64,000 bases of DNA. Source: Nymphaea colorata. Lineage: Eukaryota; Streptophyta; Magnoliopsida; Nymphaeales; Nymphaeaceae. Position numbers and translations under genes: made by a program. Position 1 is the first letter of the stretch. The number at the start of each line of letters is the position of its first letter. The notes beneath the pieces were generated by a model that was given only the letters and a program-made list of their open reading frames with translations, was not told the origin of the DNA and did no database searches. Below are positions 1 through 11,363 of this stretch, piece after piece. The stretch spans positions 3,496,001-3,560,000 of the forward strand of contig NC_045147.1 of assembly GCF_008831285.2 (NCBI RefSeq). The letters are read 5' to 3'.

Positions 1-992
1 GTACTTATCAAAGGGAGATGTGAAGCTTTTGCCAGAGTACAATAATTTAGGGAAATATCTTCTAACGGATGGGCCGTTTCAATGTGACTGACGTCGTGTT
101 TCTGAATTTCTCGTAGCGTGAAGCTGACAAACAACGGTGGACAGTATTTATCCTCACCTCAGCTTTGACCAAATTTTCTTTTTGGAAATTACTTTTGAGC
201 CTACTTGAGATTTTTATAGCGAGGAAAATATTGCCCAAGTACTCCAAGGATAAATAGTCATCATGATCATGGGGACAAAATTTTGAAAACTCCTTGGGAG
301 TGACTTTTTTTATTGCTTTCTACCATGAATAAAGGAACAAAAATAATAGAGTTATTTTGCATGTTGTTACTTTCCTCAATTGTAAATGGTGAGACCACGG
401 TACTTTAATTGATGTGTACGTACTCCAATCAGGGGCATTTTGTAATTCATATACGTACAAAAAAATGTGGTATTTCCGATGCACAACTCATAATATTGTT
501 GTTACAAATGCAAAAGCATAGCTGTGGATGCATGATTCCCAACTTGGGTTCCCTTGTTTTCATCGAGTTCATGAAAAAAAAAAAAAAGTTTGGACTTGAA
601 GACTCGAAAAAAAAGACTGATGGAAGCGTTGCCAGCTTGGGTTCCCTTGTTTTCATCAAATTCTTGCAAAAAGAATAGTGTCAGATCATAGATATCTGAA
701 GATTGGTTGGTAAAAATGGGGCAAAAAAGGTTTAAATTTGGGTTGCGTCCAACTTTTTATCAGATTGGGCTTAGTCAGATTTTAGGGTTTGGAATTACAT
801 TTAGACTTCCTTTTTTATAAGTAAACTTGGAGCTGCCTGGAATCAAATCTGCCGTTTGTAGGATTTATCCAACTTGAATTAAGATTCAGCTATGATCAGT
901 TGTAGAACTAATGTGTTATTCCTTAACCTGTGGTGAAGGAAATCAGCCTGAACTATTATTTTTATGTTTTGAAAAAAATATATTAAGAATTG
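1..992. repeat. Left copy of a ~1-kb direct repeat, 63 kb apart
   Basis: This stretch is repeated in the same orientation at 63010-64000. By eye the copies differ by one substitution (position 4) and one single-base indel near position 149. Homology reaches both window edges, so the true repeat is longer than what is seen. No gene is recognised inside; the short open frames here contain A-runs and resemble no known protein. From ~960 to 1180 the sequence also resembles 53250-53460 at lower identity, a segment upstream of carboxylesterase copy B, which suggests this end belongs to carboxylesterase-flank DNA. Confidence 0.95.
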
Positions 993-1445
993 ATTTTCAC
1001 CTATTTGAACTGTGGTAGGTTAGATAGAGGGAAGACGATACAATTGAAAATCTTGGAAAGGAGAAGGGATTTTCTAACAATGACCAAACCTTCAAAAGAG
1101 AAAAGGACTATCATAACCATGGTTAATACGGCGTAGGTTACTGGAAGTTTCCTTTTTATTAAAATCTGACGTCCAGAGTCTACCTAACACAATTGCTGGT
1201 TGAGAATAAACTATTATTAGATCCGACCTTCATGCTGCTCATCAAGTCGGCAGCTGACAAGCGTCTCTTATGATTATTAAGTCTTAGTATATTTAAAATT
1301 AGGCAAAATGCTGAGTTTTGTTGCCCGTTATGAATTATTAATTAAACTTATCATATCATCCATCGCCTACTTGCCTAAAAGTACTTCAAATGATTCACAG
1401 TTATTATGGATATTATTGTATATTTGCTACTCTCTTAGCCTTCAG
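993..1445. other. Intergenic, no gene seen
   Basis: AT-rich sequence without a recognisable reading frame. The first ~190 bases are a diverged relative of 53250-53460. Nothing else is supported. Confidence 0.5.
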
Positions 1446-1509
1446 CCAGGGGCGGTGCCATAAACTTTTGACCAAGAGGCACTAAATATATAGTGAATAA
1501 AAAACGTAT

Positions 1510-1960
1510 AAATTAAAAGAACTATAATTTAAAAAGCAAATCAAATATTCATAATTATGAACAAATTTACAATTGGCTTCAAAAAACAAAACAAATGACT
1601 ATAGTTATGAATAAATTTATAATTAGCTTCAAAAAGTAAATTTAATAACTATACTTTTGTACAAATTTACAATTAGTCCCAAAAAGTAAATCAAATGAAA
1701 AAGACTGTAGGTCTACACATATTTATAGTTGGCTCCCAAAACAAAACAAATAGTTATAGTTTTGTACAGCTTTACAATTGGCCCCAAAAAAACAAATCAA
1801 ATAGTTATAGTTCAATTATAGAATTAAAATTGGCCCAAAAATCAAATCAAATAGCTATAGTTCTGTACAAATTTATCATTGGCTTCAAAAAAGCAAAACA
1901 TATAACTATAATTGCAAATAAACTCACATTCAGCCCAGTTGGTGTTTCATATTCTGGAAA
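1510..1960. repeat. AT-rich minisatellite, ~50-bp period
   Basis: About eight degenerate units follow one another, each with a core like 'acaaatttacaattggctt' followed by A-rich sequence and 'atagtt'. Cores begin near 1561, 1611, 1661, 1717, 1766, 1818 and 1867, giving a period of 49-56 bp. The open frame running through it (1695-1970, +) is repeat translation and is not taken as a gene. Confidence 0.85.
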
Positions 1961-2324
1961 CAAAGCATGATTGTTTCATCAATGGTGTTGTCAAATGTAT
2001 CCTTCTCAATGTAAGTAATCAAAGCATCATTGACTCATCATCTCTCATTTTGTTACTAAACCAAGTTTTGATATTATCATGGCTGAGAATACTTTCAACA
2101 CTTTTTGTTGTAATTGATAAAGTTAGTGTCAACTTGATCAGCAAATACACCAAATGAACTGCTATATGCTTTCTTGTTGTTATAATTATTTGTGCAAGTT
2201 CTACCAAAGAATTTAAATGTGAAAACTCCATAAGGTCTTCATATCTTTGATATGTAATTTTGATATCTAAGTCTTTTCATGCATATTCCATGAAAGTCTT
2301 TAGGATAGAACTCAGCAAGACGAA

Positions 2325-2491
2325 CTAAGTTACCTATATCAAAAGTCTAGTAGGTCATTAAGGGTACTAAGTTACCTATATCAAAAGTCTAGTAGGTCAT
2401 TAAGGGTACTAAGTTACCTATATCAAAAGTCTAGTAGGTCATTAAGGGTACTAAGTTACCTATATCAAAAGTCTAATAGGTCATTAAGGGT
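2325..2491. repeat. 42-bp tandem repeat, four copies
   Basis: Four head-to-tail units start at 2325, 2367, 2409 and 2451. The first three are identical by eye and the fourth has a G-to-A change in 'ctagtagg'. The near-identity points to recent slippage or a recent local duplication. Confidence 0.95.
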
Positions 2492-3539
2492 TAACTTCTT
2501 TGGGGAAAGAAAGCAGACTTGCAAATGATGTGCAAATGTTAAGACATTATTTGATAGAATAAGGACTGATCAATTTCAAGCTATGATGGAGCTGCATATG
2601 GAGGTTTGTATTGGACAAATGCAGAGATGTTGGCAAGAGATGGATTTGTGACAGTTCCACTATAGTGCCCTGTTGAGAAAGAGTCAACTTTAATTTGAAT
2701 AAGTCAAGTCTGATCCCATCAAAGGTCATTGAAACAAGAGTTTTAGTAGTTGGTTATGTCCCTTCTTGAACAGCTTTTCGTAATTGAATCAACACGTTCG
2801 TAATAGTCTAGCCTTCAAATCTTGGTCTATCTGTGTGAAAACAATTCTTTGGCTTAAACAAGCTACTGAAAGGAGAAGCTCTGCCTCCTAAGTTAGCTTT
2901 CAAACAAGCCCTATTTTGCTGGGTTTGAGCGCCAATTGCCATCCTAAGTTCCCCATTTTCAGAAACATGTTGAGAAAGCCTTTCCATACAATCATAGGGG
3001 CATTTTAGGAAATTCAATAGTTACCTTATTTTCTTTAATATCTACCAATTAGAATAGGTTTATTGTTATTATTTGTTTTGGTTGTATTTTACTGACTTAT
3101 TTTTTTCTTGCTTTAGCCACTTATTTTGCGCCTCTTCCAAGATTCATGTACATTGAAGAGGTAAAGTGCGGATATTAGCAGAGTAGTCAAAGTACTTTAG
3201 GGTATATTTATTTTGTGCATTGGATTGTCTTCCTCGTGTGACTTTGCATAATTTTTTTTTTGTTTGAGTAATAAAGGAAATTTATATCTTATCCATTTTT
3301 GTTTTGGATCATGATTATCTAAGATCTTCTTGTTTGTGGATCGAACCCGACTTATCACCACTTTTTGTGTAGATCTGAAAATTTAATTGGTGCGTGACTG
3401 AGACGCCATAGAAGATAGCATCACAAAAGGCCAAAGATGGTCTGCGTGCACCATAAGGAGCCATGTGGCAACAGTAATACATTGGTATTGTCCCACGAAT
3501 TACCTGCAGATTCCTTTTTTTTCAGCACCAGTGATTGCT

Positions 3540-3850
3540 TGTAGTGATAACATAGCAAATCAAATTTTACAAGAGAAAGCGAAAGACGTCAATACTCATT
3601 GCCATTATGTGCAGAATAAAGTCGAAGGAGATGGAGACCCCATTTGATTAAAACAAAATCATTTTTCAAATTCATTGACCGAAAGTTCGCCGACAGAAAA
3701 ATTCAAAAAATATCAATTGCATGTAATGGATGGTGTTGAAAGGTACAATTCAGATGAAACTTCTCATGCCTATCTTTCAGGATGTGGTTCCGGATATTGC
3801 TTAAATTTATACAATATTTTTCTATTACAAAATTTTTCTGTTCAATCACT
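3540..3850 (+). pseudogene. Ty1/copia RNase H C-terminal end plus LTR start (relic)
   Basis: The plus strand can be read as the last part of a copia polyprotein (motif like N-x-H-C-H-Y-V-Q-x-K-V-E), followed by the untranslated run and 'tgttgaaagg' at 3733, which in all related relics marks the start of the LTR. A stop follows D-P-I. Only the extreme 3' end of pol survives. Parallel relics occur at 9601, 12734, 21262 and 29492. Confidence 0.7.
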
Positions 3851-4224
3851 TGTTTCTCAGTGCCTTTTCAGGCATGACACTATCGTAGTCACCAATAAAC
3901 CATCACAGGCATTGAGTAAGCCAGTATGAGGCTCAACATGTTCCCCGTGGATGTTTCCCTTGGATAATATAGGTCAACATTGGGTCGAATCACATAAATG
4001 TGTTGTCTTTGTGTGCTCATGTGTGGCTTGAAACTCCCGATGCAAATTGTTGAGAGAGAGGACTCACATAACCTGGGGGCGAAGGCAGTTGTGGGGCACC
4101 ATGTGGACAACCTACAAAAAATTCTTATTTTTATATACTTCAAACAAATTTTATTTATTTACATGTTGGTATTTCTTAAAACCCGACTAGACTCAACTAC
4201 ATAATGGGTGTTGAATTATAATGA

Positions 4225-4446
4225 GAAAGTACTTAAACAAGTAGCAACTGAACAAGATAATGAGTTAAATGAATTAAGAGTTAAACAAAATGAGACTTGC
4301 TTAACATAAATGAGTTAAACGAGTCGAGTCCAAGTTTGACGTTGTATCCTCGAGTCAAGCTTCATCTTGTTCTATCGAGCTCAAGTTTTCTGAGTCGAGC
4401 TCAAGCTGGCCCAACTTGAACTCGACTCGGCTGGTGTGCAGCCTTA
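4225..4446. mobile_element. hAT-family right-end relic (CGAGTC-rich)
   Basis: The stretch carries the subterminal 'taaacgagtcgagtcc' and 'gagctcaagctggccc' motifs and ends in 'gtgcagcctta'. This is the same right end as the complete hAT element at 39626-40943. No matching left end was found, so it is a truncated remnant. Equivalent relics end at 10575, 13708, 22296 and 30526. Confidence 0.65.
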
Positions 4447-4719
4447 CTTCCTCCAAACTAGCCGTGCTATATATTGCACTCTAAATGAACCGAGTATTGG
4501 TAAACTCTCAAATGAACACTTATTTCAGTGTAATTGCCAAGTTCGTAATTCCAAATGTCCTCTTTGTTGATGGGATGAAAAATCAAGATATTTTAGTTAA
4601 CACTTGTGAAACACCACTTAAATGTCCTTGTAATTGCCAAGTTCGTAATTCCAAATGTTTTTAAATATGTGCCAAGTTCGTAATTCCAGCGAATTTTTTT
4701 TGGCTCCGCCACTGCTAAA

Positions 4720-6340
4720 CACCAAGAAGCCATGGAGGACCTTTTGAGGAAAGTTAAAGTAAAAAGAAGTACATCCCTGAAGATGTGGTTGAAATCTTCT
4801 ATCCTTCTATACGCTCACTTCCAGATGAAGATCTTCTCAAGCCCCATGCATCCAATAACAAGCAGACCTTATGTCATTCCTTCTTCCCTACATGACATGC
4901 TAGCGCTCTCAACAAATGGGACTTGGGTAAATTCTCAAAGAAGCACTTACCTTCTTCTTGCCATGTTCCTAATATCTATACGTTCTTTTTTGGTGATGGG
5001 ATGAAGATCATGATCTTTTAATTTGTGTTCCTCGTCAAAAATATGTAGGTGGAATATGAGTCCAGTATATTCATCTTATCATAATTGGAACAGTAAAACC
5101 TCTATTAGCAACTAGGCTAGCAATGGCATATCTTTGGAATGAGCCATCACTTCTGTACCTTGATTTGGTACACCCATCACAACCATCAGTGTTGCCAAGA
5201 CAAATTGCATCCGAGTCATAAATAGCATGTGAGTGACACATTGCGGATGGGATCGCTGAAGACCACATGTTGATTGAACTATCAGTGAGATGGAGAGAAA
5301 TGCATCATTAAAGACCACGTGTTGGCAGAACCATGGTGACACTATGAGAAACAATGTCATATACTGCCATCGGTGGGTCTAACCATCAGCGACACAAGGA
5401 AAGCAATGTCATTGAGGACCACACACTTGTTAATAATGGCACATTCTTTTTCAACGTCGCTGGTTTCCCAATTTCTTGTAATGATGTTAGAGTAATGTTG
5501 TTAGATGCATGTGTATCAAGATGTAATGCGAGGGCTACACGACCTCGTATGCACACAGCATGATTATGTGCATCTGGTGCATGCAAGATTTTGGTTGATT
5601 GTGGTGATTTAAGAAAAGCGGGTCGATATACATAAACCACACACTCTCGCTCCAACGCATTATATAGAAAAGATTTTCAGCTTACACTCTTGCTGTTTAG
5701 AAAACCATCCAGCAATGGCATTAACGCACCCTTGCTGTTTAGAAAACCATCCAGCAACAATTGTGTGACCTTCAATGATGATTTCATCCAGTTTCGATGA
5801 GTATTTCCATCTCTCTCTTATCTTTCTCTCCTCCTCTCTTCCAATTGGATGGTTGATGTCCACCGACAAGAATGGCAAATTGGCCGCTGGCCATTATTGT
5901 CTGTTAACCAAGATATCACGTGCTTTCCGGTTCCTCTGTATTGTATTAGACATCTAAATTTGATATTATGTAGCATGAAACTTATTCTAAAGAACAGGAC
6001 TTGTCAACTTGATTTCATCCGTTATTAAGTATATGTGTGTAATTTTATATATTAAACTCTTTTATTTCTCATTTCTCAATTTTTGTGAATTGAGAATCAA
6101 GACATGTGCATATGAGCTAACAAGTGAAAAAAAAGCTTTGGACCATTGGTTTTTGAATTTTCATGAAATCCTAATAAACTTTGAAGAAACATATTTTTTA
6201 TCTTATGTTTTTCAAGTAGAAATCATATTTGTATAGTTAGTTTCAATTTATAAAAAAAAATATGCATAGGTAGTTTTTCAGATAATTTAGTTTTTCAAAC
6301 CATTTTTACCTTCTTATTTACATTTTTAGTGATATTATAT
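4720..6340. other. Intergenic, no gene seen; short local duplications
   Basis: 4720-5035 is a diverged copy of the segment at 18049-18380. The rest has no recognisable gene. Two near-identical ~30-bp units with the core 'tgctgtttagaaaacc' lie at 5689-5757. Loosely repeated 'agaccac(a/g)tgttg' motifs occur at 5260-5440. Several open frames of 60-90 codons are present on both strands, but none resembles a known family. Confidence 0.5.
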
Positions 6341-6351
6341 ATTTCAATATT

Positions 6352-6900
6352 TTGGACTTGATGTTTATGCATCACATCGCTGCATTGTGCATCACTTCAC
6401 ACCACAAGTTCAATGCATCGCTTCGCATCAGCAGGCTTAACAACATTGGATGTAACAATAAAAATCTTTTTTCTATGAAAAAAATGAATCATATTGAGAC
6501 TAGTTGTCATCATGCGCAAGCGAAGTTTCAAAACAAGGAGACAGAGACCCCATTCATTAAAAGTAAAAATGATCTTTCAGATGCATTTACCAAAAGCGTC
6601 CCAGTGGAAAAATTAATAAATTTCAATCTCAAGTAAGGTTGTGATGACATCTACACCCAATCGATGGTTAGTGTTGAAAAGATACAATTCTTTTGAAGGC
6701 AAATGAAATCTCTCGTACTTATCTTTTAGATTTTTGGCTGTGGTTTTTTATGTCGCTTAAATTTATGCAATATTCTTTGTATAACAGAAATTTTCCTTGG
6801 CCATCGAGTGCATCCCCATGCCTACCTTTTCCTCTCCTCCCATGAATACAAAGAGCAAGAAGAAAATCTCATTTTTACTACTAAAAATGTCTAGGCGGCT
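6352..6900 (+). pseudogene. Ty1/copia RNase H end plus LTR start (relic)
   Basis: The open frame from 6352 reads near its end as a copia RNase H C-terminus: H-I-E-x-S-C-H-H...ETPFIKSKNDLSDAFTK, which corresponds to the family's conserved 'H-I-D-x-D-C-H ... TPF ... QLAD-x-FTK' tail. It is followed by 'tgttgaaaag' (6672), the LTR start seen in the other relics. The N-terminal part of the frame (repeated 'gcatc' triplets) is unrelated. This is the best preserved of the pol-end relics, but it is still only the last ~50 codons. Confidence 0.75.
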
Positions 6901-7716
6901 AGCAATTTACAATATAAGAAAACCACCAGGCATGACTCTATTGTAGTTGTCATCAACCGTCAAAGTCATTGAATAAACCATCCTGTGGATATATAGCCTT
7001 ATCGTGGATAATACGGGTCAACATTAACGTTGGTGGATTTATGACTTTATGTACTTCATAGATGTTAGTTCGTCTTTTTGTACTACTTCATTTGTGACTT
7101 GAATCTCAAATAGCGTGGATAGTTCAAGGCTAGAACCAATTGAGTTCAAGTTACAGACCTAATTGTGAGGTTCCTTCCTCCCTACTGGCCATTCTCTAGC
7201 AATCTAAGGTTATGTTTGTTTTACCATGGATCCTACGATCGGACCTCCCCCCATCTGACATAAGACCCATGTTTTTAAAATGAAATTCATGCTACTGAGA
7301 GCTTCAGTTTGTTTAAACTGAGGATCTCTCAAAACACACTGTTTTATGTAGCCTCGGATATGCAACCCACATGAATTGAGTGTTTGGTAAAATTTAAATG
7401 AACACTTATCTATGTGTTGCCAAGTTTGATATGTTCACTTTGTTGATGGGATGAAAATCATGATCTTTAAACTCATGTTTCCTTAACAAAAGAGATTCGT
7501 GGCTGGGATTTCTTTCCAACTTCAGACCATGACTTTTATACCCCAACCATTGCCCACTAACCATAAGAATTTGTTTTTATTTTTTTCCTTTTATGAAAAC
7601 GTAGAGGGTAGTGATTAAATGGACATGGCTGCATTTCTATGCAGAACCGCCGTGGTTCAATCACGAGTACTTGAAATGAGAGAAATATCATCAAGTAAAT
7701 AATGGTTGGTCAAAAC

Positions 7717-7892
7717 CAGTGGCAGAGCCAAAAATTTCTGTCTAAGGACCACTCTAAGCTTAAATTCGAACTTTAAGGGACACTCATATTAAAAACTGAA
7801 AATTAATGAAGTTTTCATATATAAATAAAGTAAATTTTATGGGCTGGTGTGGGCAATTGGCCCACACCAGCTACAACATAGCTTCTCCACTG
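7717..7892. mobile_element. 176-bp hAT-type MITE, copy 1
   Basis: Bounded by an 8-bp target duplication 'gtcaaaac' at 7709-7716 and 7893-7900. Ends are imperfect inverted repeats: 'cagtggcagagcca' against 'cagtggagaagcta' read from the other side. It contains a perfect 12-bp-arm hairpin (7843-7854 and 7860-7871, loop aattg). The 8-bp duplication and terminal CAGTGG fit non-autonomous hAT-like elements. The paralogous sequence at 18430-18460 lacks it. Confidence 0.85.
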
Positions 7893-8232
7893 GTCAAAAC
7901 AAATTAAGATGCACGAAGAGGATGCCCGGAAAATCTAGTCTGGTGGCATTGATCATATATATTCCCATGCAAAAGCCACAATAAGTGCATCTACATTATA
8001 AGATTTTTTTTTTTAAGAAAGCTAAGTAAATTAGTTTGAGAATTTCCACTGGACATGGTAATTAGTTGTGCAGTTTCAATGCCAACTTGTAAGTGTCAAG
8101 ACAGAAGTTTATGGCCTATAAGTACCACTTTTTACCTACGCTAGCTATTTGTTCATATTTTTTTTTAAATCAGTGGCACAAACTATGTCATAAACTATCA
8201 GATAAGTTCCAGATGCATTTCCCTTCTCTAAT

Positions 8233-8555
8233 GCTTCTTGTTTCACAAGCTAACAAAATTTCAATATGGGCTTCAAAGGTGCCTATTTCATGTTTCATAG
8301 AAAGCAATACCTTTATTAAGATAATTATAAAATGTAATCTTTTTTAGTAATTACTAAAAGTCCAAGCCAAAGTATTCAAAAATAATTGTGGTATTTAAGC
8401 TTTATTTTGTCTGTCATCATGCGATGTCAATCAAATGGTGGAGATAGCTTAATCTTGTCATCCAAAGATGAGTTCAAGGGTCGAAAACCATAGACTACCC
8501 ATCATCGGTTTCAATTTGTAGGCAGCCAAGTAAACAGTTGCATTGCTAGTTAATT
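8233..8555 (+). promoter_or_regulatory. Relative of the hevein-like gene promoter without TATA box or gene (copy 1)
   Basis: Aligns in order with the region upstream of the hevein-like gene: 'caagctaacaaaattt', 'cctttattaag', 'attcaaaaataattgt' and 'ttcaagggtcgaaaacca'. Where the gene has 'ccaatataaataggtgagcc' this copy has 'tcaatttgtaggcagcc', so the TATA box is lost, and no peptide-coding sequence follows. Whether it still binds regulators is unknown. Other copies lie at 11364, 19921 and 28151, with a more diverged one at 35393. Confidence 0.6.
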
Positions 8556-9004
8556 TGCTAGTAGTTATACTTCATAAACTGCCATTGCATTCGTTTTGTG
8601 GTCTTTCTAGTTTCAGCTTAACATATTTATCTTCATAGTTTTGTTAGATCATATTAATGGTGCTTATTGCTTGGTTTAGTTAGACATAGTGAAGAAAATT
8701 GAGCTTCTTCTACATTCTCGAACTTTTCTCTGAACAAAATTTTTGGGTATGCCAGACACCTCATTGTAGGAGCAAATTCTTAGAGCTTTGGGGGTGCCAT
8801 TCTTCCCACTGGTGCGTCTACTCCGTGAGGACCTTCAGTTTTTTTTAAAAAAAAACTTATTTTCATCTAATTTTAAAAAAGCCTTCAAGAACTGGTTTTC
8901 TGGTTCTTTGTTTTAAAGTCTGTATGAAGAAATATCTCCACAAAAGTTGAAAAATTCATGTTTTAGAATCTAGGGGTAATTTTTGATATCCTTGAAAAGG
9001 GTTT

Positions 9005-9600
9005 TACTTCTCTAACAACGTAGCTTTCAAACAAGCCCTATTTTGCTGGATTTGAGCACCAATTGCCATCCTAAGTTACCCATTTTCAGAAACTTGTTGA
9101 GAAAGCCTTGCCATACAATTGTAGGGGCATTTTAGGAATTTAATTAGTTACCTTATTTTTTTTAATATCTACCAATTAGAATAGGTTTATTGTTATTATT
9201 TGTTTTGGTTGTAGTTTATTGACTTTTTTTTTCTTGCTTTAACCACTTATTTTGCGCCTCTTCCAGGATTCATGAGTACATTGAAGACGTAAAGTGCGGA
9301 TATTGGCAGAGTAGTCAAAGCACTTCAGGGTATATTTATTTTGTGCATTGGATTGTCTTCCTTTTGTGACTTTGCATAATTTTTTTAATTTGAGTAATAA
9401 AGGAAATTTATATCTTATCCATTTTTGTTTTGGATCATGATTATCTGAGATCTTGTTGTTTGTGAATCGAACCCGACTTATCACCACTTTTTGTGTAGAT
9501 CTGAAAATTTAATTGGTGTGCTACTGGGACGCAATAGAAGACAGCATCACAAAAGGCCAAAGATGGGCTGCGCGCACCATAAGGAGCCATGTGGCATAAC
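9005..9600. mobile_element. LTR-like block of a decayed copia element (D1)
   Basis: The block contains a typical LTR-like tail, 'gagtaataaaggaaattt', and lies just upstream of the copia pol-end fragment at 9601. It recurs at 12137, 20708 (with a ~33-bp deletion near 20968), 28938 and, more diverged, at 2850 and 36140. Open frames on the minus strand here (9239-9487) are preserved only because the copies are recent. A complete LTR with both ends was not delimited. Confidence 0.5.
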
Positions 9601-10320
9601 ATAGCAAATCACATTTTGCGTGAGAAAGCGAAAGACATCAATCGTCATTGCCATTATGTGCAGAAGAAAGTCGAAGGAGATGGAGACCCCATTTGATAAA
9701 AACAAAACCATTTTTCAAATTCATTGACCGAAAGTTCGCCGACAGAAAATTTCAAAAAATATCAATTGCATGTAATGGATGGTGTTGAAAGGTACAATTC
9801 AGATGAAGATAGATGAAACTTCTCATGCTTGTCTTTCAGGAAGTGTGGATGTGGTTCCGGATATCGCCTAAATTTATACAATATTTTTTTATTACAAAAT
9901 TTTTTCTGGCCAATCACTTGTTTCTCAGTGCCTTATTTTTTCGTCCTTTGTTCCTACCATAAAGGGCTTGCAATCTACCAAATAAATGATAATCAGGCAT
10001 GACACTATCGTAGTCGCCAATAAACCATCACAGTCATTGAGTAAGCCAGTATGAGGCTCAACATGTTCCCCGTGGATGTTTCCCTTGGATAATATAGGTC
10101 GACATTGGGTTGAATCACATAAATGTGTTGTCTTTGTGTGCTCATGTGTGGCTTGAAACTCCCGATGCAAATTGTTGGGAGAGAGGACTCCCATAACCTG
10201 GGGGCAGAGGCAGTTGTGGGGCACCATGTGGACAACCTACAAAAAATTCTTATTTTTATATTGATACTTCAAATAAATTTTATTTATTTACATGTTGGTA
10301 TTTCTTAAAACCCGACTAGG
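9601..10320 (+). pseudogene. copia RNase H end plus LTR start relic (D1)
   Basis: 9601-9775 reads as the extreme C-terminus of copia RNase H (REKAKDI-x-x-HCHYVQKKVE motif) with stops. 'tgttgaaagg' at 9783 begins LTR-like sequence with 'tctcatgcttgtctttcagg'. Sequence from 9990 resembles 6930-7130 and 17880-17990, showing that the same pol-end/LTR segment was multiplied several times. The minus-strand frames at 9925-10235 are not considered genes. Confidence 0.6.
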
Positions 10321-10339
10321 CTCAATTACATAATGGGTG

Positions 10340-10575
10340 TTAAATTTTAATGAGAAAGTAGTTAAACAAATAGCAACTGAACAAGTTAATGAGTTAAATG
10401 AATTAAGAGTTAAACAAAATGAGACTTGTTTAACATAAATGAGCTAAACGAGTCGAGTCCAAGGTTGACGTTGTATCCTTAAGTCAAGCTACAGCTTGTT
10501 CTATCGAGCTCAAGTTTTTTGAGTCGAGCTCAAGCTGGCCCAACTTGAACTCGACTCGGCTGGTGTGCCGCCTTA
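10340..10575. mobile_element. hAT-family right-end relic (D1)
   Basis: CGAGTC/GAGCTC-rich subterminal sequence ending in 'gtgccgcctta'. It has the same family right end as 39626-40943, with one change in the terminal motif. No left end is seen. Confidence 0.6.
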
Positions 10576-10844
10576 CTTCCTCCCAACTAGCAGTGCTATA
10601 TATTACACTCTAAATGAATCGAGTATTAGTAAACTCTTAAATGAACACTTATTCGAGTGTAATTGCCAACTTCGTAATTCCAAATGTCCTCTTTGTTGAT
10701 GGGATGAAAAATCAAGATATTTTAGTTAACACTTGCTTCCTTAACAAAAGAGATTGATGGCTGGGATTTTTTTCCAACTTCTAAGCATGACTTTTATGGC
10801 TCTAGCCATTGCCCGTCAACCATTAAATAATGGTTGGTCAAAAC

Positions 10845-11020
10845 CAGTGGCGGAGCCAAAAATTTCTGTCTAAGGACCACTCTAAGCTTAAATTCGAACT
10901 TTAAGGGACACTCATATTAAAAACTGAAAATTAATGAAGTTTTCATATATAAATAAAGTAAATTTTATGGGCTGGTGTGGGCAATTGACCCACACCAGCT
11001 ACAACATAGCTTCTCCACTG
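10845..11020. mobile_element. 176-bp hAT-type MITE, copy 2
   Basis: Same element as 7717-7892, with target duplication 'gtcaaaac' at 10837-10844 and 11021-11028. The internal hairpin has one mismatch here ('attgaccc' instead of 'attggccc'). It was copied with the 3.1-kb duplication and is not an independent insertion. Confidence 0.85.
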
Positions 11021-11363
11021 GTCAAAACAAATTAAGATGCACGAAGAGGATGCCCGGAAAATCTAGTCTGGTGGCATTGATCATATATATTCCCATGCAA
11101 AAAGCCACAATAAGTGCATCTACATTATAAGATTTTTTTTTTTTTAAGAAAGCTAAGTAAATTAGTTTGAGAATTTCCACTGGACATGGTAATTAGTTGT
11201 GCAGTTTCAATGCCAACTTGTAAGTGTCAAGACAGAAGTTTATGGCCTATAAGTACCACTTTTTACCTACGCTAGCTATTTGTTCATATTTTTTTTTTAA
11301 ATCAGTGGCACAAACTATGTCATAAACTATCAGGTAGGTTCCAGATGCATTTCTCTTCTCTAA

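Larger units (their letters stand above)
2800..4720. repeat. Old diverged copy (U0) of part of the array unit, without the peptide gene
   Basis: 2850-4650 aligns by eye with 9010-10740 in U1: the 'caaacaagccctattttgctgg' segment, the LTR-like segment, the copia pol end, the LTR start and the hAT terminal relic occur in the same order. At ~4715 the sequence jumps to a segment that in the array lies beyond the peptide gene (compare 18049). The hevein-like gene is therefore absent, either deleted here or never present. Divergence from U1 is much greater than between U2 and U3. The end at 4700-4713 ends in 'ctccgccactg', the reverse complement of the 176-bp MITE end, but no matching partner end or target duplication was found. 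Confidence 0.75.
7697..10824. repeat. 3.1-kb tandem duplication, copy D1
   Basis: 3128 bp repeated directly at 10825-13957 with only scattered differences and homopolymer-length changes. The junction at ~10821-10830 reads 'cattaaataatgg'. The right end of D2 reads 'cattaaaaaaaa' and the left end of D1 'agtaaataatgg', leaving a TAAA microhomology at the breakpoint. It contains a 176-bp MITE, a promoter relative, copia LTR/pol-end relics and a hAT end, but no peptide gene. Confidence 0.92.

Noticed and set aside
1447-4713. Possible 3.3-kb element bounded by 'caggggcggtgcca' and 'tggctccgccactg'
   Set aside because: The ends resemble the 176-bp MITE ends, but the flanking 8 bp ('ccttcagc' and 'ctaaacac') do not match, so a single element is not supported.
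9925-10235. Minus-strand 76- and 100-codon frames in each unit
   Set aside because: They overlap LTR-like sequence, are on the strand opposite to the copia relics and differ in length between old and new copies.
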